Source: Argopecten irradians (taxonomy: Eukaryota; Mollusca; Bivalvia; Pectinida; Pectinidae). From it: 64,000 nucleotides of DNA. The stretch's first letter is position 1. Each line of letters begins with the position of its first letter. The DNA is taken from assembly GCF_041381155.1 (NCBI RefSeq), contig NC_091142.1, positions 36,133,604-36,197,603 on the forward strand. Direction: 5' to 3'. Positions 60,101 through 64,000 of the stretch are shown piece after piece. A program made the translations under genes and the position numbers. The notes under the pieces are model-generated. The model was not told the origin of the DNA. It ran no database searches and was given only the letters and a program-made list of their open reading frames with translations.

Positions 60101-62461
60101 AGGTGTTCAGCCCTCTATATCCCTGGAAAGTCAGATGGAGGAAGGTTATTACATACTGACAAACTCCACTGGTAAAATAGAGATATCCTGTAAACCTACT
60201 GTTCCACAGCGACTTGCAACCTATAGATTCCACGTCAGACATAAAGGGAGAGAAGGCTGGGCTCGGTATACCTGTAGGATTAATGTTATATTTACACTTG
60301 CTAGGCTTGGTCACTATACTCTAATACTAGCCGATTTTGTTTACCAAACTGCATGGTAACATTGAACTTCAAATTGATGCAACGTAAAAGGACTACTTTT
60401 TTTTAAACAAACACATGGCTTTGTTTACTTTTTAATTTTGATGCAACATTACGTGTATATATGTTTTTTTTTTCATAGAATTTTGGGAAAAATGTAAACA
60501 ATAAATACATGTTTTATATTTATATATGATTCAAACAATTTTTAAATTAACAATTGTATAAAGAAACGGAAAAATATCCCGACCGGGGCGACGTGCTTTC
60601 ATTTTTGTTAAAAATGATGGGTGTCCAATGTAAACATTACCTCTGTGTCTGTGTTCGTCATACAATCGAGTCTTTTGGGTGGACGGGGCGTGAGACCTTC
60701 TGATAGAGGTCAGTTATAAACATATCCTCTTGTCTTTGTTCTTTGAGAATTTAATCATGTGTATTATAAAACATGCACCGCTAGTAATCCACGTGTTGAC
60801 AGTTACCCGTTACCACAAATACATTGTATCCATCGAACACAAGTGAAGTTGTTCCATCTATAGCCTAGATGACGATGGATATAAGCGTAGATTATATAAT
60901 CACATGGCTCCGAAAGATGTAATATCGTCAAGTCAGACGACAATCTCAAACAAATTTAGCTACTTGAACACTGGTGTTTTGACAACTTCGGAAAAATCCA
61001 CTGTGTAAGCGTGCGTCAGCCTCGCCTCGCTGCACAATAACAGTCACCGAGTTCACACATGTGGCCGAGAACAAAATACTTTATGTTATTACGCTATATA
61101 TGAACTTTTTTGCAAAATTTAATACCTACTTAAAGTTCTGATCTGATTAAATAAAATTATCTCTGAAATTTACTTTGTTTGTCATGTTTATTTTACACTA
61201 AAATATTGAACTTTTTTGTCGTCGCGGATGAATAATTCTACCTTACGTGCAGCGTCATCATTCGATGTTCAATTGAGTAAGCTCCTCCCACTTTTGACCG
61301 ACTTTTTATTGAATAATTACGTCACTTTCAAATGACGATTTTATTGCATAAAATATAAATAAAAAGTCGTGTGAGTGTAAATATAGGGATTGGATTTCGT
61401 TTTTATGTTAACCATGCTTTTATGGAGCAATTCCTCTAAGAATATATTCAATATGGGGCGCTAACGCGCCCCATAGAATATATTCTTAGAGGAATTGCTC
61501 CATACAAGTATGGTTAACATAAAAACGAAATCCAATCCCTATATAGTTCTAAGGGTTGGGGAATATTGTCCTGATCACAAATATTATAAGATACTAACTT
61601 CATTATAAGGTGACACTTGACTGTCACCCTCATTTCTGGGTAGTATTTATTTTATTAAACCAAAAGTCTAGAAACAATTTTCAATTATTTGCAATCAATT
61701 TAAACATTTTACTCATTTTAGCAAAAGTCGAAAACTCGCTGTCAGCATTAAAATAGTATATCCGCTTCTCTACTGTGGTACTTACTATGTTCTGATTGAT
61801 ATTAATGAAAACAAAATTTGAATGAATGATTTTATGAAAATGGGAGGGAAAAAGACAAAGGAGACGAATGGTTTGTATTGTGTATTTGCATATAACGGAG
61901 TTATCAGCCCCTGCGAGATACAAATTGTAACGTCATATTTTTATGAGCATCATGTCATATTTTGTGCGGAAAACGAAGTCACCGTTGTTCACAAATGAAT
62001 GATGTCATAATCTATACCTAATACAAGGGAAAGAAGTCTGTAACATTCCAAGGTGGAATACAACGTTTACGTCTGTGTACAGATTAACTTTAGATAATTT
62101 GTCAAAAATAAGTGTATCATTCAAGTTAACCTCTTTCTAGTAATATGATTGCACGTCTACTTGATGATATTAATGGCAGTGCAATTTTTGGGATCAAATA
62201 CATGATGTTAACGTGTCAATTTTTACCGAAGATTTTTAATAATAATATCCTCATATATTATCATAGGATGGAGAGAAGGCCGTGAGCATTGACACAGACC
62301 CGTTCGATATCGATGCTGTCTTTGTAACGTCTCAACTGGATACCCATACCATTGACGTTACGACGGAAAAATGTACGATACATCTGGATCCAGAAAACAA
62401 GGACATGAAAATCGTATTCCAACCTAACTGTGTACGGAGTACAATGAAAGTCACTATACAG
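34291..62461 (+). CDS. Microexon-rich gene, novel, probably incomplete at 3' end
   Basis: Visible acceptor/donor pairs give a 34-exon chain from ATG 34321 (CCAACAATGG, 5'UTR from 34291) to 59340, then larger exons at 59930 and 62267. Exons: 34321-34337, 36175-36210, 36656-36685, 37186-37218, 38934-38951, 41211-41240, 41731-41745, 41935-41961, 42303-42332, 42693-42716, 43143-43184, 43557-43598, 43725-43739, 44852-44881, 45124-45153, 45731-45763, seven array exons, 46571-46591, 46647-46667, 54991-55011, 55213-55233, 55578-55607, 56429-56443, 56657-56692, 57855-57884, 58310-58333, 58647-58679, 59302-59340. Every internal one is 15-42 nt, a multiple of three, begins with codon base 3 and ends after base 2. 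Joined, they stay open for about 325 codons. The product starts MADAARVDRESKADAAR and is rich in K, E, L, I, N and S, like a helical or coiled-coil protein. I see no signal peptide or membrane segment and recognise no family. Any exon could be skipped without changing frame. Confidence 0.7.
35430..35745. repeat. Intronic repeat, copy 1
   Basis: Matches 54580-54885 in the same orientation: AATGTTAATTTTCA-AACGCGGGTCGT, TTGACTATC, AGACGGCA and TTTTGTTTC/CCAGAAAGGTA. Both copies lie in introns of the microexon gene. It may be a dispersed repeat or a trace of internal gene duplication. No open frame. Confidence 0.55.
37450..37631 (-). mobile_element. tRNA-headed SINE in intron
   Basis: The - strand shows CGACTGGTTAAGTGGTTTAG at the head, a box-B-like TTGCAAGATCGAATCCTATA, then the shared body (GGTACCGATTGCTGGTC, CTCCGGGTACCGCGGTTTCC). 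It lies between exons 4 and 5 of the microexon gene, in antisense. Confidence 0.7.
37748..37882 (-). mobile_element. Second tRNA-headed SINE in intron
   Basis: The - strand begins GTCGGGGTGGTCGGGTGGTT (box A) and has GGGTTTCGATCCCCAGCACG (box B). It is followed by CACGTGAAAATGTTAGGGGT and TTCTACGGGCACTCCGGTTTCC. It is related to but distinct from the element at 37450. Confidence 0.65.
38470..38880. repeat. GTCGGC-rich dispersed repeat
   Basis: A trinucleotide-based GTCGTCGGCGTCGTCAGCG tract (38535-38592) sits between GTGTCGCACGCAACGC and a 3' part with TTTCCGTGCGTTAACT and ATATTTGTAAGAGTTACGG. This layout suggests a dispersed repeat with a simple-sequence core. It is intronic and non-coding. 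Confidence 0.5.
40221..40424. repeat. 50-bp tandem repeat, about four units
   Basis: ACTTGTACTAATATAATTAC recurs with a 50-bp period at 40241, 40291, 40341 and 40391 (the last two diverged). It is intronic, between exons 5 and 6 of the microexon gene. Confidence 0.85.
42908..43062. repeat. About 75-bp tandem duplication
   Basis: Two near-identical units begin AAAATGTAACAATTTAATCA at 42910 and 42985 and run to ACAGTTTTCTTTG. It is intronic, just before the exon at 43143. It contains no exon-like segment. Confidence 0.8.
43900..44046 (+). mobile_element. SINE, 5'-truncated
   Basis: It starts at the box-B-like GAATCGAATCCGATGTG, followed by the shared SINE body (CAGTTACTGACCGCTGGTCGG, CCTAGGTACTCCGG, TTCCTCCACCA). 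The tail is ACTAAACAAACCAAAT. The tRNA head is missing or unrecognisable. Intronic. Confidence 0.65.
45731..46275 (+). repeat. Tandem microexon array: 8 exons of 33 nt, 40-41-nt introns
   Basis: Founder exon 45731-45763 is followed by seven units with a 73-74-bp period. The copies are 45804-45836, 45877-45909, 45950-45982, 46024-46056, 46097-46129, 46170-46202 and 46243-46275. Each copy has acceptor AAACTTAG, a 33-nt exon and donor GTAAG. Each exon reads SETELENILQ plus a junction residue (R, or I after copies 1 and 4); the founder reads SEKELDNILQ. Without splicing, the donor places TAA in frame at once after the junction codon (AGG TAA). Introns of 40 nt are near or below the usual animal minimum (general knowledge), so splicing of every unit is uncertain. 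The 11-residue period with L5, I8 and L9 resembles a hendecad coiled coil (inference). Confidence 0.8.
46571..59340 (+). CDS. Microexon gene, exons 24-34
   Basis: Exons read: NKLSST(N); LENPSA(S); KMRVSE(S); TYKITD(M); SEEIKDLLN(W); PEQK(R); RPETMSRSSGC(I); ENEVKELKN(R); FEDALAI(I); KSTPIVDRLE(G); MREAMDGILKYI(R). All are 15-39 nt, a multiple of three, in the same phase, with no stop at any junction. The intron between 46667 and 54991 holds a whole Ngaro retrotransposon and a 760-bp TIR element. The weakest acceptor is TTTAAAAG before 59302. An additional open candidate at 55783-55862 does not fit the pattern and is listed separately. Confidence 0.65.
46801..47560. mobile_element. 760-bp TIR element in intron
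   Basis: The left end AAAGGGACATGAACCTTAAA matches the inverted right end AAAGGGACATGAACCTAAAT. No transposase was recognised; the 80-codon frame inside has no domain. It lies between exon 25 and the Ngaro element. Confidence 0.65.
47721..47956 (+). repeat. Ngaro split repeat A1
   Basis: Starts ATAATACTGATTACCGACGT and ends GCAGAGAATTT. Nearly identical to A2 (52826-53061); I see only an extra T in AGTTTAAT and a T-run difference at the end. It would contain the 5' start of the RNA. Confidence 0.8.
47983..48984 (+). pseudogene. Ngaro gag-like ORF, two frameshifts
   Basis: It starts at ATG 47983 (MPRGLGIRKRRDPG), a basic N-terminus rich in R, K and P. The frame shifts in a C run near 48285 and in an A run near 48475, both homopolymers. 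The middle part is alpha-helical (WTDAFHIYMSIYLERFPAK, RFPAKVQELLQYVKTI, WRVYDEQFRARL). The C-terminus carries cysteine/histidine clusters: PCFGFNRGKCTYSNCRYTH, then CSICAADHSALQC (CX2CX4HX4C zinc knuckle). This is typical of nucleic-acid-binding gag proteins. It overlaps the start of pol (48951) in another frame. Confidence 0.75.
48951..50570 (+). pseudogene. Ngaro pol: reverse transcriptase and RNase H, frameshifted
   Basis: The frame from 48951 (MAVSSLGKTPINSEK) continues after a shift near 49220 into LSPLGLIPKSTPGEFRLIHH and LLAKSDIKSAFKLLPI (first catalytic aspartate), CLPMGCSLSCSLFEKF and HYVDD (catalytic YVDD, about 49618-49629). Two more one-base shifts near 49705 and 49745 lead into VLCFLGLEIDT and SLIGALHFACR. 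A further shift near 50100 leads to LYTDSAGGPGMGFGAF (RNase H aspartate), LLEFFPI (glutamate) and FRSDNTGV. After a stop or shift near 50415 follow HIPGADNTVADSISRLQWDR. It would copy the element RNA to DNA. Confidence 0.85.
50580..51495 (+). pseudogene. Ngaro tyrosine recombinase, one frameshift
   Basis: The N-terminal core-binding part is at 50598-50780 (TKQAYSTGLSSFKKFRELY, INHLLQYVAYLS, TTQTYLSGISY). A run of about 11 C near 50787 shifts the frame. The sensible frame resumes near 50815 (KIKGWGDPAKQF) and includes the open stretch 50863-51495. Counting from 50863, the catalytic set is complete: R55 (GFMRVGEL), K89 (HSKTDQ), H165-x-x-R168 (THSFRIGAA), W191 (GRWKS) and nucleophile Y199 (RYI). 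The family cuts and rejoins DNA through a 3'-phosphotyrosine to integrate the circular cDNA. Confidence 0.9.
51600..52196 (+). pseudogene. Ngaro SGNH-hydrolase-like ORF, one frameshift
   Basis: The frame from 51617 reads VWIIGSSLVYWAEKRAI (block I serine), then MMILHLGSNDLVD (block III, GSND). Near 51935 a one-base shift in a GTCTGGG context moves to the frame reading SDVLCRLFWFGAG, ending in FRKDGTHLSDIGNDIF (block V, D-x-x-H) and a stop at 52196. Together these are the SGNH/GDSL esterase signature. Some Ngaro/DIRS-like elements carry extra hydrolase domains (from memory, not checked). No in-frame ATG precedes block I. An AG acceptor-like site (TTACAG, 51608-51613) sits just upstream, so the frame may be reached by splicing. 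Confidence 0.75.
52267..52830 (+). repeat. Ngaro split repeat B1
   Basis: Starts GCGGAATTCTGGCAAGTTGG and ends AATAAGGGTCTTGAAATAAT. Matches B2 (53624-54186), differing by indels in C runs, a CT dinucleotide and a TA run, plus a few substitutions. The 60-115-codon frames in both copies are identical shadows with no domain. Confidence 0.8.
52826..53061 (+). repeat. Ngaro split repeat A2
   Basis: Counterpart of A1, directly joined to B1 as expected for a Ngaro element. It is followed by a 562-bp segment that is not in A1 or B1. Confidence 0.8.
53062..53623. other. Extra segment between A2 and B2 of Ngaro
   Basis: In the usual layout A2 runs straight into B2. Here 562 bp of AT-rich, non-coding sequence lies between them. 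It begins CCCACCCTCCCAATCCC-like sequence and shows no repeat ends. It may belong to the element or be a later insertion. Confidence 0.5.
53624..54186 (+). repeat. Ngaro split repeat B2
   Basis: Counterpart of B1. Identity stops at TTGAAATAA (54186), taken as the element's 3' end. Confidence 0.8.
54580..54885. repeat. Intronic repeat, copy 2
   Basis: Counterpart of 35430-35745, with clear divergence. Each copy lies upstream of microexons, but the distances differ. Confidence 0.55.
55783..55862 (+). other. Candidate extra exon of the microexon gene
   Basis: Between CTGTAG and GTAAGA, 80 nt are open in the frame that exon 28 would require (LDIAIHSLPEWKFNN and on). The length is not a multiple of three, so it would break the chain into the exon at 56429. 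Read on past the donor it ends in TAA after a few codons, so it could be an alternative last exon. It may also be chance. Confidence 0.3.
56738..56986. mobile_element. MITE-like element in intron
   Basis: The ends are CATCCTCGATACTCCAGGGG and the same sequence inverted, continuing to GATCACT, about 35 bp in all and imperfect. It is about 250 bp long with no domain in the 77-codon frame. It lies 45 bp after the exon at 56657-56692. Confidence 0.75.
57385..57840. repeat. Two-unit dispersed repeat in intron
   Basis: Two diverged direct units, at about 57450-57600 and 57610-57790. They share CAACTACTCCT-CTAAATTA, GGA-G-ATTTCAA and TTATGCCC. No coding value; the 64-codon frame over it is incidental. 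Confidence 0.5.
59930..60359 (+). CDS. Large exon 35 of the microexon gene
   Basis: The acceptor TTATATCAG (AG 59928-59929) is in the same phase as the microexons (AG|A giving R). An open frame of about 143 codons then runs to TAA at 60357-60359. It reads GLRFNTNIFVKTKPWNSEKR at first and later KIEISCKPTVPQRLATYRF and REGWARYTC: strand-like, with few cysteines. It may be a terminal exon. Alternatively it is spliced from an internal donor (for example GTTATA at 60285, which would give the phase needed by the exon at 62267). No family was recognised. Confidence 0.6.
60360..61384. other. Non-coding, no feature recognised
   Basis: Intron or 3' flank of the microexon gene. AT-rich, without a clear exon. 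AATAAA-like words occur (for example 60501), but none can be tied to transcript ending. Confidence 0.4.
61385..61543. mobile_element. Near-perfect 159-bp palindrome (foldback MITE-like)
   Basis: The arms run from TATAGGGATTGGATTTCG to the centre GGGGCGCTAACGCGCCCC (61455-61472) and back, with only a few mismatches. No coding capacity. Confidence 0.85.
61544..62266. other. Non-coding, no feature recognised
   Basis: AT-rich DNA between the palindrome and the exon at 62267. The - strand frame at 61681-61923 has no domain. Confidence 0.4.
62267..62461 (+). CDS. Likely exon 36 of the microexon gene or a neighbouring gene
   Basis: Between ATCATAG and GTTGGT lies a 195-nt stretch (65 codons), open only in the frame starting at its first base: DGEKAVSIDTDPFDIDAVF, then DVTTEKCTIHLDPENKDMKI, ending MKVTIQ. 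Codon use and strand-like alternation look protein-coding. The phase (0-0) differs from the microexons, so it needs a phase-0 donor in exon 35 or an unseen exon between. Next exons may lie beyond the window. Confidence 0.5.
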
Positions 62462-62739
62462 GTTGGTTCATTAAGAGGTTCTTCAGTGATAAATAAGTCA
62501 TCGACATTAATTTTATAACCAGCACGGCAAGTTTAATTCCTACACACGTAGTTTAAAACCGGCACATTGAGGTCGTCAAACTTACACACCAGTTTGTGTC
62601 TAGAACAGTGCGCTGATGACCTACACTATAATTTTGAAAGCTAAATAGTAATCCCAGAGGTTAAACACTAAGCGGAATACTTGAACATAACTGATAGATG
62701 TGATCATAACTAATAATACTAAACCTTGGTTTCTAATTA

Positions 62740-63890
62740 CCTTAGTGCATAGTCCGTCCTGTAGTGATCACTGTCCAATAGACTACGGAGCTCAAGTTTC
62801 AAAATCTCTGAAGGAAGCATGCTTTTTAAAAAAACTCTTTTATACTTTAATAAACACAGACTATATGGGTCTTACAACTTTTCTTAAGTCTATCGATTTG
62901 GAATGATGTTTGGAACAAGTTTAGAACCATTCGAAACCAAGTAATTTCCTTCTATCCATGAGACGGCAATAGAAAAGCTATAATTAACCAATACCCCTGC
63001 CTTTGGAACAAGTAAACCTCCAGTAATTTTCTTCTATCCGAGAGGCAAAAGAAAAGAACCTTAGTAAACTCCAATCATCCTTTTATAAGTCAATTCCCCT
63101 CCCTGGTAGAATGGATGGCGTAATCGCGCGAAATCAGTTATGAATGTTTGATAATCATAAAAATGAAACTGATGCCCCATTGGCAAAAATTGGTGGAGTA
63201 AAAATTACAATTCCTATTGATAAATCTAGAATTCTTTTTAACGATTATTTTTACTTCTATATCTGTCCTCAATAAGAATGCAGAAGTATTTACGCCCCAA
63301 CTGTCCCCAACCTCAACATCACTTCTCTAATATTAATTATCACGACTGAACAAGATATTAAAAGACCAGTTACATGCTCCTGCAACGTGTTAATAAACCA
63401 GGCTTCACTACAGCCCATTACTATTCCCGACCAAATTTTATTAAAACTGTATCTAAATCGCTAATTAAACCACAACAACAACATATTTAGAACAAGTCTA
63501 ATTTTCTACCGGTACTCTTCCAAATGAATGGAAACATTCCAAAGTCAGCTCCAAATTATAAATAGGCAAAGGTCTACGATATTATCCATCAAATTTTACG
63601 ACCATTCTCTTGTAACCCTCTATTTTTTAGTAAAATACTAGAAAAGATAGTTTTCAAATACATGTTAAATTTTCGTTTCAGATAATAATAATCAATTCCA
63701 AAAAATCAATCTGGTTTTATAAACCTAGAAATACAACATACTTATCAAATATATTTGAATATGATATGATAACATTTGTTAAACCTATGGATAAGGGGTA
63801 AAGAAATTAAGGAAATGGTGTTTTTGCTGTTATATTATAGTAAAGCATTCTGACCGCGTTTTGGCATGAATGGTTCTTAATATATAAATT
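62740..63890 (+). pseudogene. LINE (non-LTR) retrotransposon fragment
   Basis: Pieces in shifting frames: HSPSCSDHCPIDY near 62755-62795 (end of an AP-type endonuclease, SDHxPI); then RT motifs IKTVSKSLIKP (about 63440-63475), LFQMNGNIPKS near 63520 (LP-EWK region), SKILEKIVFKYM near 63630-63670 with frame changes, and YYSKAFD...FWH near 63830-63865 (the F-DxxxFD catalytic block, D changed by a stop). Many stops show a dead copy. It resembles the CR1/Jockey/L2 group by motif style; the clade is not certain. Confidence 0.7.
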
Positions 63891-64000
63891 AAAAAAAAAA
63901 TGGTAATAGCGGAAAACATGGATTAAGATAGGTTTTCATCTGTACTTATTGTAATAGGAGCAGATGAGGTGGATCGTTGATAGGATTCAGATGTCTTCTT

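Noticed and set aside
62700-62906. Further exon of the microexon gene
   Set aside because: The SDHCPI motif and following sequence match a LINE endonuclease/RT remnant.

Overview
This window looks like intron-rich, repeat-dense animal DNA, most likely from a mollusc and probably a bivalve. The evidence is: AT-rich sequence with GT-AG introns; tRNA-headed short interspersed elements of a type common in bivalve genomes; DIRS/Ngaro tyrosine-recombinase retrotransposons; a TRIM-NHL-type gene pair; and many small inverted-repeat elements. There are no bacterial operons, ribosome-binding sites or CRISPR arrays. The species assignment is inference.

Layout. (1) 1-2068: non-coding, with two inverted-repeat elements (one carrying a nested SINE) and a segment duplicated near 30.7-31.4 kb. 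(2) 2069-20915: a large inverted duplication. Each arm carries a TRIM-NHL-like gene with one intron in the NHL part: left arm 2577-5014 on +, right arm 17378-19842 on -. Both copies are broken by in-frame stops. The left arm was later split by a 4.4-kb insertion (6970-11396) with matching termini and a TTAA duplication; the right arm still has the empty TTAA site. About 3 kb of unique DNA separates the arms. (3) 20916-22337: little recognisable. (4) 22338-26881: a decayed DIRS-like retrotransposon on the - strand, with gag-like, RT and RNase H parts, broken by a 1.44-kb foldback insertion. (5) 26882-33450: repeats, a third fragment of the inverted-duplication sequence and a direct duplication. 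(6) 33452-34193: a TA-flanked foldback element made of about 21-bp units. (7) 34291-62461: a + strand gene built almost wholly from microexons. (8) 62740-63890: a decayed LINE (non-LTR) reverse transcriptase fragment.

The main discovery candidate is the microexon gene. Reading acceptor/donor pairs by eye gives 34 coding exons from an ATG at 34321 to 59340. All internal exons are 15-42 nt and divisible by three, and all start and end at the same codon position. The chain stays open across every junction for about 325 codons. A tandem array at 45804-46275 repeats one 33-nt exon plus a 40-41-nt intron seven times, after a diverged founder exon at 45731-45763. It would encode an 11-residue, helix-like unit eight times in a row. 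Two larger exons (59930 onward and 62267-62461) follow. No known family was recognised.

A Ngaro-type retrotransposon (47721-54186) sits in one intron of this gene. It has gag, RT-RNase H, tyrosine recombinase and an SGNH-hydrolase-like frame, with nearly identical split direct repeats. Its frames are broken by single-base indels, several in homopolymers, which suggests either very recent decay or sequence error.
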